From assembly GCA_964344785.1 (NCBI GenBank), contig CAYFOR010000006.1, forward strand, positions 1 through 52,367: a DNA stretch of 52,367 nucleotides, written 5' to 3'. Under the pieces are notes generated by a model. That model saw only the letters and a list, made by a program, of their open reading frames with translations. It searched no databases and was not told the DNA's origin. Positions 7,777-17,077 of this stretch are shown here, piece by piece; the first letter of the stretch is position 1, and every line of letters begins with the position of its first letter. This stretch comes from Thiopontia sp964344785 (GTDB taxonomy: Bacteria; Pseudomonadota; Gammaproteobacteria; GCF-002020875). The position numbers and the translations under genes were made by a program.

Positions 7777-9993
7777 ATGTTCCTGATCAGTGATCTGCTC
7801 ACACTGCTGGAGCGCTATCTGGATCAGGAACAGGTCAGGAGTATCTATTACGCCTATCTCTATGCTGCCGAGGCTCACGAGGGGCAGCACCGTAAAACCG
7901 GCGAACCCTACATCTACCATCCGATCGAGGTGGCACGCATCCTTGGACAGATGCATATCGACCACACCACGATCGTCGCCGCCATACTGCACGATGTACT
8001 GGAAGATACCGAAACCAGCAAAAAGGAGCTGACCGAACGGTTCGGCGAAGAGGTGACCGAACTGGTCGATGGGGTCAGCAAACTGACCCGAATGCAGGCG
8101 GAGAACCCACAACAGGCCCAGGCGGAGAACTTCCGCAAGATGATGCTGGCAATGACCCGCGATATTCGCGTCATTCTAATCAAACTGGCCGACCGCCTTC
8201 ACAACATGCGAACACTTTCCGGCATGCCTGCGAAGAAACGACGACGCATCGCCCGTGAAACTCTGGAGATTCATGTTCCCATCGCCCACCGTCTCGGCAT
8301 GAGCAAGGTGGCACACGAACTGCGTGAATTGGGGTTCTCCAATCTCTTCCCGATGCGGGCACGGGTACTGAGAGAGGCAGTACAGCAGGCAAGAGGAAAT
8401 CGCAAGGAGATTCTCGATACCATTGAGGTCGCCATCCGCCGCCGTCTGCTGGAGACCGAGCTTGAGGCGGAGGTCCAGGGGCGTGAAAAACATCTCTACA
8501 GCCTCTACAAGAAGATGAAGGATCAGCGCCTCCCGTTCCGTGAGATCTACGATGTCTACGCCTTTCGCATCATCGTACCGACCGTCGAGGCCTGTTATCA
8601 GACACTGGGGATTGTCCACAGCATCTATAAACCGCTCCCCGGCAAATTCAAGGACTATATCGCCATCCCCAAGGCCAACGGTTATCAGTCGCTGCACACG
8701 ATACTGTTCGGACCACACGGTGTGCCGGTCGAGATCCAGATCCGTACTCAGGAGATGCATCTGGTCTCGGAAGAGGGGATTGCCGCCCACTGGGATTACA
8801 AGCATGACAACCCGGAAAGCAGCAGTGCCGCCAATGTCAGCAGCACTGAAAAACGGGCCAGACAGTGGCTGCAAGATCTGCTCGACCTGCAGAAGAACAG
8901 TGGTAACTCTCTGGAATTTCTGGAGAGCGTAAAGATCGATCTGTTCCCGGATGAGGTCTACGTCTTCACCCCGAAGGGGAAGATCATCGAACTGCCACGT
9001 GGTGCCACCGTGCTGGATCTGGCCTACCGCATCCATACCGAAATCGGCACACATGCCGTCTCTGCAAGGGTCAACAAGAAGTCGGTTGCACTCAACACCC
9101 ACCTCTTCAACGGACAGACGGTCGAAGTGATCACCTCGCCCGACAGCTACCCCCATCCGGGCTGGCTGCAGTATGTCACCACCGGCAAGGCGCGCAGCAA
9201 CATTCGACACTATCTGAAGAGCCTGCAACAAGAGGAGGCAGAGCAACTGGGTGAACGGCTGCTGATGAAGGCGCTATCTCGCCGCAACATCTCCAAGAAA
9301 CGGTTCAAGAAGATGGACCTCACCCCACTGCTTGAAAAGCTGCAACTGGACAACCTGGAACAGCTCTTTATCGAGATCGGCATGGGCGTCCGCATGGCGG
9401 AACTGGTTACAGGCACCCTGATCCAGGTCTGTACCAAGGGGGGCACCGATGATACAGATGAGCCGACACCCAACCGCTGGAATCCAATCTCCATGCTGAC
9501 TCCGCTGCTCAAGAAGCGGCTCAACCACCCCGATGAGGCGGATGGCAGAAGACCACTGATGATCCGGGGTGCCGAGGGGATGGTGGTTCACTTTGCAAAA
9601 TGTTGCAGACCGATACCGGGAGACCCCATCATCGGTCATATCAGCTCCGGCAAGGGGCTGGTAATCCACCGCGGCGAGTGCAATAACGGCGCCAATATGC
9701 GCAGCAACCCGGAACAGTGGGTCTCGGTGGAGTGGTCCACCAAGGGAGAACAGGACCTGCCGACCGATATCAAGGTGGAGGTCGCCAACAAGAAGGGGGT
9801 GCTAGCCACACTCGCCTCCACCATCTCCGAAATGGGCTCCAATATCGATAATGTATCGATTGACGATCAGGATGGCCGCACCAACATGATCAATTTCACT
9901 ATCCGGGTCACCGGGCGCGACCATCTGGCCGACATCATCCGCAACATTCGAAAACTGAAACCGGTCCATACTATCCAGAGAATCAAGGGGTAA
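7777..9993 (+). CDS. spoT: Bifunctional (p)ppGpp synthetase/hydrolase
   Basis: 738 residues. N-terminal HD hydrolase with His48, His72-Asp73 and the HDVLEDT motif; synthetase domain (YDVYAFRIIVP, KDYIAIPKANGYQSLHT); TGS domain near DEVYVFTPKGKI; a conserved-cysteine/zinc-finger region around FAKCCRPIPGD; C-terminal ACT domain (DIKVEVANKKGVLATLAS). Intact HD and synthetase motifs plus synteny with rpoZ indicate SpoT rather than RelA. Controls the stringent response. The ATG at 7777 aligns with the start of E. coli SpoT, although no ribosome-binding site is evident. The recG start follows the stop by 5 bp. Confidence 0.96.
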   Translation: MFLISDLLTLLERYLDQEQVRSIYYAYLYAAEAHEGQHRKTGEPYIYHPIEVARILGQMHIDHTTIVAAILHDVLEDTETSKKELTERFGEEVTELVDGVSKLTRMQAENPQQAQAENFRKMMLAMTRDIRVILIKLADRLHNMRTLSGMPAKKRRRIARETLEIHVPIAHRLGMSKVAHELRELGFSNLFPMRARVLREAVQQARGNRKEILDTIEVAIRRRLLETELEAEVQGREKHLYSLYKKMKDQRLPFREIYDVYAFRIIVPTVEACYQTLGIVHSIYKPLPGKFKDYIAIPKANGYQSLHTILFGPHGVPVEIQIRTQEMHLVSEEGIAAHWDYKHDNPESSSAANVSSTEKRARQWLQDLLDLQKNSGNSLEFLESVKIDLFPDEVYVFTPKGKIIELPRGATVLDLAYRIHTEIGTHAVSARVNKKSVALNTHLFNGQTVEVITSPDSYPHPGWLQYVTTGKARSNIRHYLKSLQQEEAEQLGERLLMKALSRRNISKKRFKKMDLTPLLEKLQLDNLEQLFIEIGMGVRMAELVTGTLIQVCTKGGTDDTDEPTPNRWNPISMLTPLLKKRLNHPDEADGRRPLMIRGAEGMVVHFAKCCRPIPGDPIIGHISSGKGLVIHRGECNNGANMRSNPEQWVSVEWSTKGEQDLPTDIKVEVANKKGVLATLASTISEMGSNIDNVSIDDQDGRTNMINFTIRVTGRDHLADIIRNIRKLKPVHTIQRIKG

Positions 9994-9998
9994 CCTCT

Positions 9999-12044
9999 GT
10001 GGAGCCACTGTCCACACTGCGTGGGGTCGGCCCCAAACTGGTCGAACGGTTACAGCGGCTGCAACTGCAAACCGTACCGGACCTGCTCTTCCACCTCCCG
10101 CTACGCTACCAGGACCGGACTACACTGCATATGATTGATGCGCTGTCCGTGGGTGAAGAGCAGCAGGCCGAAGGAACCGTCACCGGTTGCGGCGTCCGTT
10201 TCGGCAAGCGGCGCTCACTCATCTGTACCCTGGAAGATGAGAGTGGAACCCTCACCATCCGGCTGTTCCACTTCAACAAGGGACAGCAGACGGCATTGCA
10301 AAATGGCAGAACCATACGCTGTTTTGGAGAGGTACGACAGGGTCGCAACGGTCTGGAGATGGTCCATCCGGAGTACCGGCTGATCGACCCTCTTCACCCC
10401 CCCCCGCTGGAACAGTCCCTGAGCCCCATCTATCCAACCACGGAAGGGGTGCGTCAGAAGACTCTGGTCTCCTTGACAGAACAGGCACTGCTGCGTTCAC
10501 TGGAGAGCGTGGAGGAGTACCTTCCCAACAACAGTATTGAGGGATACCCGCCGCTGCAACCGGCACTTCAAACCCTGCACCGTCCACCACCCGATGTCAC
10601 CCAAACACAGCTTGAACAGTGCCGCAGCCGTATTGCACTGGAGGAGCTATTGGCGCACCACCTCTCCATGCGCCGACTCAAACATCAGATCAAGAGAGAA
10701 CAGAGCCCGGTACTGGATGCAAACCAACCATTGCTGGACCACTTTATCGAGCAGCTTCCGTTTACCCTGACACTCGCACAGCAGCGTGCCATTGAGGAGA
10801 TTGTAGATGACCTGAAGCGCCCCCATCCGATGCAGCGACTACTGCAGGGGGATGTCGGCTCCGGCAAGACACTGGTTGCCCTCTGTGCCGCACTGCAGTG
10901 TATTGCGGCAGGCTTTCAGTGCGCGTTGATGGCACCGACCGAGCTGTTGGCGCTACAACATCAACAGAACCTGCAGCGGCTGCTCGCCCCCTATGAAATC
11001 GAGGTCGGACTCCTTGCGTCATCTACCGAACGAAACCGACAGAGAGAGACCCGCGAGGCCCTCTCCAACGGCAATCTGCAGTTGGTGGTTGGGACCCATG
11101 CACTGTTCCAGAAGGAGAGCCGTTTTTTCAACCTTGCTTTGGTGATCATTGACGAACAGCACCGCTTTGGGGTCGAACAGCGCCATGCATTGCAGCAGAA
11201 AGGGAATCATGGGTGCCTTGTCCCTCATCAACTGGTGATGACGGCAACCCCCATCCCCCGCACGCTGGCCATGACCTTCTATGCCGACCTCGACAGCAGT
11301 GTGATTGACGAACTCCCCCCGGGACGCACCCCCGTTCAGACCGTCATCATACCCGACAGCCGACGTCACGAAGTGATTGAACGGGTTGCTGCGAACTGCC
11401 AGCAGGGAAGTCAGGCCTACTGGGTCTGTCCACTGATCGAGGAGTCGGAGGCCCTGCAGTGTCAGGCGGCCACCGATGTGGCTGCTGCACTGCAGCAGCA
11501 ACTGCCTGACCTGCGGGTGGGCCTGGTTCATGGGCGGTTGGCTGCCGCCGAAAAAGAGGAGGAGATGGCCCGTTTTCACGCCGGTGAAAGCGATATTCTG
11601 GTGGCCACAACCGTGATTGAGGTTGGTGTCGATGTCCCCAATGCAAGCCTGATGATCATCGAAAATGCAGAACGCCTCGGGCTGGCACAGCTTCACCAGT
11701 TGCGAGGCCGGGTCGGCCGGGGCAGCGTAGCCAGCAGTTGCGTATTGCTCTACAAGACCCCCTTGGGTGAGAGTGCCAGAGAGCGATTGCAGACCATCCG
11801 GGACAGCAGTGACGGCTTCGAGATTGCCCGCAAGGACCTGGCGATGCGAGGTCCCGGAGAGCTGCTGGGAAAACGCCAGACCGGTGCACTGCAACTACGA
11901 ATAGCCGACCTGAACCGAGACCAGTCTCTAATCGGAAAGGTAGAACAGATCGCACCGACACTGCTGCATGCAGAGCCGGAAGTGACCGAGAAACTGATCC
12001 GGCGCTGGATTCCGGATGGTCTGAAGTACCAGTCGGTTGGCTAA
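9999..12044 (+). CDS. recG: ATP-dependent DNA helicase RecG
   Basis: Remodels stalled replication forks and branch-migrates recombination intermediates. 681 residues (E. coli 693). Wedge/OB domain N-terminal, then SF2 helicase: Walker A GDVGSGKT, motif II DEQHRFGVEQR, motif III TATPIPRT, motif VI QLRGRVGRG, and the RecG-specific C-terminal region RKDLAMRGPGELLGKRQTG. GTG start at 9999, five bases after spoT, consistent with the gammaproteobacterial spoT-recG operon; the trmH and ridA genes often found between them are absent. Confidence 0.96.
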   Translation: MEPLSTLRGVGPKLVERLQRLQLQTVPDLLFHLPLRYQDRTTLHMIDALSVGEEQQAEGTVTGCGVRFGKRRSLICTLEDESGTLTIRLFHFNKGQQTALQNGRTIRCFGEVRQGRNGLEMVHPEYRLIDPLHPPPLEQSLSPIYPTTEGVRQKTLVSLTEQALLRSLESVEEYLPNNSIEGYPPLQPALQTLHRPPPDVTQTQLEQCRSRIALEELLAHHLSMRRLKHQIKREQSPVLDANQPLLDHFIEQLPFTLTLAQQRAIEEIVDDLKRPHPMQRLLQGDVGSGKTLVALCAALQCIAAGFQCALMAPTELLALQHQQNLQRLLAPYEIEVGLLASSTERNRQRETREALSNGNLQLVVGTHALFQKESRFFNLALVIIDEQHRFGVEQRHALQQKGNHGCLVPHQLVMTATPIPRTLAMTFYADLDSSVIDELPPGRTPVQTVIIPDSRRHEVIERVAANCQQGSQAYWVCPLIEESEALQCQAATDVAAALQQQLPDLRVGLVHGRLAAAEKEEEMARFHAGESDILVATTVIEVGVDVPNASLMIIENAERLGLAQLHQLRGRVGRGSVASSCVLLYKTPLGESARERLQTIRDSSDGFEIARKDLAMRGPGELLGKRQTGALQLRIADLNRDQSLIGKVEQIAPTLLHAEPEVTEKLIRRWIPDGLKYQSVG

Positions 12045-12097
12045 CCACTATTCAGCCTCAATATTGGTGATACTATTAAATACATAGATACAGCCAT

Positions 12098-12130
12098 CTA
12101 TTCACCAGCACCTGTAACTGATTCAGATTG
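12098..12130 (+). repeat. 33-bp leader-associated repeat, copy 1
   Basis: CTATTCACCAGCACCTGTAA plus 13 further bases; 31 of 33 positions identical, same orientation, to 16988-17020. Ends 22 bp before the peroxidase ATG. Upstream TTGGTGA (12064-12070) can pair with TTCACCAG, so it may form one arm of a hairpin. Confidence 0.65.
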
Positions 12131-12152
12131 TAGTTCTATTGATTATTGACTG

Positions 12153-13205
12153 ATGCCCAAAAAACTCTTTGTCCTCTTTCTGATGCTGATACTGTTGTTG
12201 AGCGGTATCGCCATTCAGCACTGGCTCTCGACGATGGCCGACCAGGGACAAAGCCAGCTACAGCGTGTCGATGATGATGAGCTGTACGCTGCAGTCGAAG
12301 AGGATCACAGAATTCTCGAACCGGTGCGCCCACTGCCGCTGCTGCGGCAGGATATCGATGAAACACTGCAAAAGCGTATTGATCTCGGAAAACGTCTGTT
12401 CAATGACACCCGGCTCTCGGGCAGCGGAAAACTCTCCTGTGCCAGCTGTCACAACCTGTCGCTGGGCGGTGCCGATCCCAGGGGAGCCTCCTTTGATACA
12501 AGCGGGAAACCGCTCAGAAGAAATGCACCAACCGTCTACAATGTTGCCTTCAGCGCCAACCAGTTCTGGGATGGTCGTGCCCAGACACTACAGCAGCAGG
12601 CCCATGAGGTCATCACCAGTGCACTGGAGATGAATGGCGAGTGGCCCTCCATTCTGCAGCGACTGAGAGAAGACAGTGAGCTGATCGCAGCATTTTCGAT
12701 CTACCCGCAGGGCATCAGCCAACAGACCGTTGTGGATGCCCTGGCCCTGTTCGAACGGACCCTGATCACCCCGAACAGCCCCTTTGATCGCTACCTACGC
12801 GGTGACGAGGCTGCATTGACCACGACCCAGAAGCAGGGGTATGAGCTGTTCAAACGTCTCGGCTGCATCAGCTGCCATCAGGGAAGAAATCTGGGGGGCA
12901 ACCTGTTTCAATATTTTGGTGTCTACGCCAGCAGAGATCAGCTCGCCATGTATGAAGAGCAGGACAAGGGGCGCTATGAAGTGACCGGTGAGCAGGAAGA
13001 TATGCTGCTGTTCAAGGTCCCTTCGCTGCGTAACATCGCACTCACTGCGCCCTACTTTCATGATGGGTCGAGGACAACGCTGGAGCAGGCGGTTCAGGAT
13101 ATGGGGCAGCTACAGCTTGGAAAGCGCCTGTCGGAACTGCAGACCGATCAGCTTGTTCAGTTTCTGCAGAGTCTCACAGGAGAGCTGCAGGAGAGCACAC
13201 CATGA
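12153..13205 (+). CDS. Diheme cytochrome c peroxidase (CcpA/MauG family)
   Basis: 350 residues with an N-terminal signal/anchor (about 4-25, very hydrophobic). Two CxxCH heme sites: CASCH at 96-100 and CISCH at 238-242, plus FWDGR (138-142) characteristic of the family and a C-terminal KVPSLRNIALTAPYFHDG segment. Periplasmic reduction of hydrogen peroxide using electrons from small cytochromes is the classical role; MauG-like oxidation of a protein partner is the alternative. Its stop overlaps the ATG of a histidine kinase by 4 bp, an unusual pairing that suggests the enzyme feeds a signal or is co-regulated. No visible ribosome-binding site before the ATG. Confidence 0.88.
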   Translation: MPKKLFVLFLMLILLLSGIAIQHWLSTMADQGQSQLQRVDDDELYAAVEEDHRILEPVRPLPLLRQDIDETLQKRIDLGKRLFNDTRLSGSGKLSCASCHNLSLGGADPRGASFDTSGKPLRRNAPTVYNVAFSANQFWDGRAQTLQQQAHEVITSALEMNGEWPSILQRLREDSELIAAFSIYPQGISQQTVVDALALFERTLITPNSPFDRYLRGDEAALTTTQKQGYELFKRLGCISCHQGRNLGGNLFQYFGVYASRDQLAMYEEQDKGRYEVTGEQEDMLLFKVPSLRNIALTAPYFHDGSRTTLEQAVQDMGQLQLGKRLSELQTDQLVQFLQSLTGELQESTP

Positions 13206-15304
13206 GCATCCGCAGAAAATGGCTCCGAGACAATGGCTATCTGATCATCGGCCTGCTGTTGCTGCTGTTTGGCGGACTTTTCTCGGCCATTCAGGGGGTG
13301 GAGTCACGTCTGCACACCGACTATCTTGAACTGCTTCGTCAACTGAGACAGCAGGATAACCACTACAACATGGAGCTTTATCGTGTCCGTTTTCAGGACA
13401 AGAGAGACTTCGACACTCTGCTGACAGTGGATCGTAGAATTGGGCAGTTGCTGGACCACCTTCAGAGCCCACCCAACTATCTTGATACCGCATATGCGCT
13501 GGGGATCGAGAATCTGGTCCATCAGCTACTGGGTGAATTTGAAGAGAAGAGAGAGCACACCTCCCGCTTCAAGTCGGCCAAGGCACTGTACAACAACAGC
13601 ATCCGCTACCTTCCCCTGCTCCATGATCAGGTCGACCACCTGAAAACCGTCCATAACTCCAGCCTGGTGGACGATGTCTACCATCTGACCGAGGAAATGC
13701 TGGCCTACATCTCCGACCACAGCCGTATTCAGGTTGAGCGACAAAACCGTGCATTCATCGAAGAGATTGACCACTACCGCAGTCAACTGCAGCGTGGGCA
13801 AGAGCCTGATTCTGAAATCCTCCAGATCATCACTGCACTGCTTCGCCACATTGAGCTGATCATCACCACGGTACCCGCAATCGAATACCACCTGATTGAG
13901 GCATCCTCCAGCGGCAGTGCAGAGGCCATCACCCGACTGCATGACCTCTATCTATCCGGCTACCGCAAGCTACAGGAAAAGATTCAGCATGCCACCAATC
14001 TGCTGCTGCTGTTTACCCTGACTCTCTTTGCCGCACTGCTCTATGCGGTCTTCAACCTCCGCCGGACCCAACAGCAACTGGAGGAGGTCAACCGGGATCT
14101 TGAATCCCGTGTGACACAGCGGACCACCGCATTGAATAATGCCAAGGAGTATGCCGAGAAGGTCACCCAGTCGATGTCGGAGGCCTTGCTGGTTACCGAT
14201 ACCCATGGAGAAATCCTCTCATGCAATCCGGCTGCCGAGTCCCTGATCGGTGTGGAGCCGAATACACTGGCTGCCACCAACCTCAGGCAGTGGATTGGGG
14301 CACCGATCAACAACCCCGACTATCACAGTGGCGAGACCACGCTGACCGACAGCCGACAACAGGAGATTCCGATCAACGTCTCAAGATCTGCGCTCCATGG
14401 AACCGATCAGTCGATCTATGGATACACCTATGTGGTACTGGATCTGCGGGAGCGGATCCATGCAGAGCAGCAACAGCAGTATCTCGCCTTTCAGTCGGGT
14501 ATCGCTGAGATGGGGGTCACCGTGATGCACAATATCGGTAATATCATGACGGGAATGACCGGCAGTATTGAACTGGCCAGGCAGGGGGCCGAGATGGTCA
14601 AGCGCACTGCAGGTGCATTGAATATTTTTCTGCAGCAACTCCAGAGATCCAGCGAAGACCGTACGACAGATAACCGACGCACAACGGAGGTGGTTACAAA
14701 AACAGCGATGCTGCTGGAGACGGTCACCGAAGAGAAGCTGCTCACTCCCCTCGAAAATATCCGGGAGCAACTGAAAAATATTGGAGACCTGATTCGCCTG
14801 CATGAAAACGAATTCCAGCCCGAACGCCCCACCGGTAGCAATTACAACCTGAGAGCGCTGATTGATGATGTCATCCACTGCTGCAGCGCCAGTTCCGTAC
14901 AATCAGAGATCACCTTGTACAACGAGGTTCCCGAATCACTCACCTTGAAGCATCTGCCCAGAAATCAACTCCATCAGACACTCTCTCACCTGCTGGACAA
15001 TAGCATTGAGGCGATTCAACAGCGCCAGGCAGACACACAAGAACACTTTGACGCGGCCATCACCTTCCGTACCGGAACGACAGGTGAATACTGGTATCTT
15101 GAGGTGGAAGATAACGGGTGTGGAATTGATGATGCCATTTCAAGCCAGATCTTCAATTTTGGCTTCTCCACCAAAGAGGATCGCAGTGGATACGGCCTAC
15201 ACGCTGCCGGAAACTTTATCCAGGGCAACAGAGGGAGAATTGAACTCAGAAAGGGCCATGGTAACTGGGGGACTGTCATTCGAGCACTCTTTACCAGGCA
15301 ATAG
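13202..15304 (+). CDS. Membrane sensor histidine kinase (periplasmic helical sensor, PAS, HATPase)
   Basis: 700 residues. Membrane segments at about 12-31 and 266-285 enclose a roughly 230-residue periplasmic, almost wholly helical domain resembling DAHL-type sensors. Cytoplasm: coiled coil (286-320), PAS (320-415), an unusual H-box with His443 in GVTVMHNIGNIMTGM, and a C-terminal HATPase with N-box HLLDNSIEAIQ, G1 EDNGCGID and F/G2 region FGFSTKEDRSGYGLHAAG. The H-box is of the HNIGN type rather than the HELRTP type. No response regulator is encoded nearby. Overlap with the diheme peroxidase gene (ATGA) points to one operon and a periplasmic redox or peroxide-related cue; that cue is inference. 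Confidence 0.88.
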   Translation: MSIRRKWLRDNGYLIIGLLLLLFGGLFSAIQGVESRLHTDYLELLRQLRQQDNHYNMELYRVRFQDKRDFDTLLTVDRRIGQLLDHLQSPPNYLDTAYALGIENLVHQLLGEFEEKREHTSRFKSAKALYNNSIRYLPLLHDQVDHLKTVHNSSLVDDVYHLTEEMLAYISDHSRIQVERQNRAFIEEIDHYRSQLQRGQEPDSEILQIITALLRHIELIITTVPAIEYHLIEASSSGSAEAITRLHDLYLSGYRKLQEKIQHATNLLLLFTLTLFAALLYAVFNLRRTQQQLEEVNRDLESRVTQRTTALNNAKEYAEKVTQSMSEALLVTDTHGEILSCNPAAESLIGVEPNTLAATNLRQWIGAPINNPDYHSGETTLTDSRQQEIPINVSRSALHGTDQSIYGYTYVVLDLRERIHAEQQQQYLAFQSGIAEMGVTVMHNIGNIMTGMTGSIELARQGAEMVKRTAGALNIFLQQLQRSSEDRTTDNRRTTEVVTKTAMLLETVTEEKLLTPLENIREQLKNIGDLIRLHENEFQPERPTGSNYNLRALIDDVIHCCSASSVQSEITLYNEVPESLTLKHLPRNQLHQTLSHLLDNSIEAIQQRQADTQEHFDAAITFRTGTTGEYWYLEVEDNGCGIDDAISSQIFNFGFSTKEDRSGYGLHAAGNFIQGNRGRIELRKGHGNWGTVIRALFTRQ

Positions 15305-15384
15305 CAGGCAAGACATACCACATCTGCGGAGTCACTCACCCAAAACTTCGCATCAAAACGGGTGGGCAGGTGTCGGCCCGTTGC

Positions 15385-16791
15385 CTACAGAATACTGATT
15401 GCGTAATCCGAAAGCCGAGAACGTTCACCCATCTGCAGGGTGACGTGTCCACTATGAGACCAGTTCTTGAAGCGGTCCACCGCATAGGTCAGACCGGAAC
15501 TGGTCTCCGTCAGATAGAGTGTATCAATCTGGGCGAGATTGCCGATACAGACGATCTTGGTGCCAGGCCCTGCACGGGTCACCAACGCCTTCATCTGCTT
15601 GGAGGTGAGATTTTGTGCCTCATCAATGATCAGGTAACGACCGACAAAAGTACGTCCTCTCATGAAGTTCATCGAGCGGATCTTGATACGGTGGTTGATC
15701 AGCTCCTGGGTCGCTTCACGCTCGAAGGGGGTGCTCTTGTCATGCATGGTCAGCACCTCCAGATTGTCCATCAGCGCCCCCATCCATGGCGCCATCTTCT
15801 CCTCCTCGGTACCGGGCAGAAAGCCGATATCCTCACCCAGCGGGATGGTAATACGGGTCATCACGATCTCACTGTAAAGATTCTGCTCCAGCGTCTGCTC
15901 CAACCCTGCCGCCAGTGCCAGCAGCGTCTTGCCGGTACCGGCCGGGCCCAACAGGGTGACAAAGTCGAACTGCGGGTCCATCAGCAGGTTGAGTGCATAG
16001 TTCTGTTCACGATTACGTGCCTGAATGCCCCATACCGAGTGGCTCTCGGAGCTGTAATTGCGTACCCGCTCCAGTATCGCCTCCTCTCCCTCAACCTTGC
16101 GGATGATATAGTCATTGTGTGAATTCTGGCTATCGGCCAGAAACTCCCCCGACTGCCACTCATGGACCGCCTCCCCCTCCACCTGATAGAGGGTATGCCC
16201 CTCCTCCTGCCATGTCTTCAGGTTCTTGCCGACCTCCCCCCAGAAGTCCGGATGAATTTCATGGTAGCCGGTCTGTAACAGATCGACATCATCCAATACC
16301 TTGTCGTTGCGGTAGTCCTCGCTCTTGATGCCGAGAATGGAGGCCTTGATCCGCAGATTGATGTCACGGGTGACCAGACGCACATCCTTGACCTCCTCCT
16401 GAAGGGCCAGCACCGTTGCAAGAATACTGTTGTCTGCGGTGTTTCCGGGCAGTGTCTTCGGCAACTCGACGGTGTCGATGGAGGTCTGGAAGAAGAGTCT
16501 GCCGGAAGCTTCCGGTGTATTGGTCAGCGTACCAGGGGGGATCAGGTGTACACCCAGGGCGATCTCGTTGAGATCGCAGTGCTCCACCAGCTCATCAATG
16601 AAGCGGGTCACCTGTCGTACATTCCGCGCGACCTCCGAACCCCCCTTCTTGCCGTGATCCAGCTCCTCCAGCACAACCATCGGCAGAAAGACATCGTGTT
16701 CCTGAAATCTGAAAAGAGACGTTGGATCGTGCATCAGGATATTGGTGTCGAGAACAAACAGACGTTTTTCAGAATCCAGCTGATTCACCAT
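15385..16791 (-). CDS. PIN domain-PhoH family ATPase
   Basis: 468 residues from the ATG at 16791, preceded by AAGGGG at 5 nt (a GTG two codons upstream is too close to it). N-terminal PIN nuclease-like domain with acidic Asp15 in FVLDTNILMHD, then a PhoH NTPase: Walker A GPAGTGKT (282-289) and Walker B YLIIDEAQ (386-393). PhoH2-type PIN-PhoH fusions are RNA helicase/RNases in mycobacteria; the proteobacterial role is less certain. Convergent with the kinase gene (80-bp gap). Its upstream gap carries both repeat families of this window. Confidence 0.9.
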   Translation of the reverse strand: MVNQLDSEKRLFVLDTNILMHDPTSLFRFQEHDVFLPMVVLEELDHGKKGGSEVARNVRQVTRFIDELVEHCDLNEIALGVHLIPPGTLTNTPEASGRLFFQTSIDTVELPKTLPGNTADNSILATVLALQEEVKDVRLVTRDINLRIKASILGIKSEDYRNDKVLDDVDLLQTGYHEIHPDFWGEVGKNLKTWQEEGHTLYQVEGEAVHEWQSGEFLADSQNSHNDYIIRKVEGEEAILERVRNYSSESHSVWGIQARNREQNYALNLLMDPQFDFVTLLGPAGTGKTLLALAAGLEQTLEQNLYSEIVMTRITIPLGEDIGFLPGTEEEKMAPWMGALMDNLEVLTMHDKSTPFEREATQELINHRIKIRSMNFMRGRTFVGRYLIIDEAQNLTSKQMKALVTRAGPGTKIVCIGNLAQIDTLYLTETSSGLTYAVDRFKNWSHSGHVTLQMGERSRLSDYAISIL

Positions 16792-16822
16792 TTCCACCCC
16801 TTGAAGAACAGATTGTTATCGT

Positions 16823-16888
16823 GAAACCTTTGCACAAAAGCCCTTTTGCCTTGCCTGAAGGAAAAATCATCTTCTGTGCGAAGGTCTC
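16823..16888 (-). repeat. 66-bp MITE-like intergenic repeat, copy B
   Basis: Inverted copy of 6515-6580, between phoH and ubiC. Its inverted ends are better preserved than in copy A: GAGACCTTCGCACAGAA against GAAACCTTTGCACAAAA, 14 of 17 matching. Lies 31 bp upstream of the PhoH start codon, so it probably sits in that gene's promoter or leader. Confidence 0.7.
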
Positions 16889-16987
16889 ATCCCATGTATT
16901 GATGATTTTGTGATCATAGCAAGATCAAGGAACTTTCACACGACCGTATTGCGTGATCATGACAGGTACAAAATGGGGCGCTGGTAA

Positions 16988-17020
16988 CTATTCACCAGTA
17001 CCTGTAACTGATTCAAATTG
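16988..17020 (+). repeat. 33-bp leader-associated repeat, copy 2
   Basis: Second copy of the element at 12098-12130 (31/33 identical). With the bases just upstream it forms CTGGTAACTATTCACCAG (16981-16998), an imperfect palindrome, so it could be a short hairpin or protein site. Located 57 bp before the likely ubiC start. Confidence 0.65.
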
Positions 17021-17065
17021 CCCATGGAGCCTGCTGTTGCCTGGCTCGACCAAGACTGCATTGTG

Positions 17066-17071
17066 TATACT
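17066..17071 (+). promoter_or_regulatory. Candidate -10 element of ubiC, very close to the start codon
   Basis: TATACT ends 6 nt before the ATG at 17078. If used, transcription would begin at or next to the start codon, giving a leaderless mRNA; no Shine-Dalgarno precedes that ATG. The -35 is weak. Confidence 0.35.
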
Positions 17072-17077
17072 TTCCAT

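Noticed and set aside
8176..9246. Long minus-strand open frame (356 codons) inside spoT
   Set aside because: Antisense shadow of a fully conserved SpoT; no ribosome-binding site or family similarity. Its length reflects codon bias.
11019..11894. Minus-strand open frame inside recG
   Set aside because: Antisense shadow of RecG helicase motifs.
15305..15384. AACGGG/CCCGTT inverted repeat between the kinase and phoH
   Set aside because: Six-base arms with a 14-base loop and no T-tract; too weak to call a terminator.
15370..16122. Plus-strand open frame opposite the PhoH gene
   Set aside because: Antisense shadow; the PhoH Walker motifs on the other strand explain the region.
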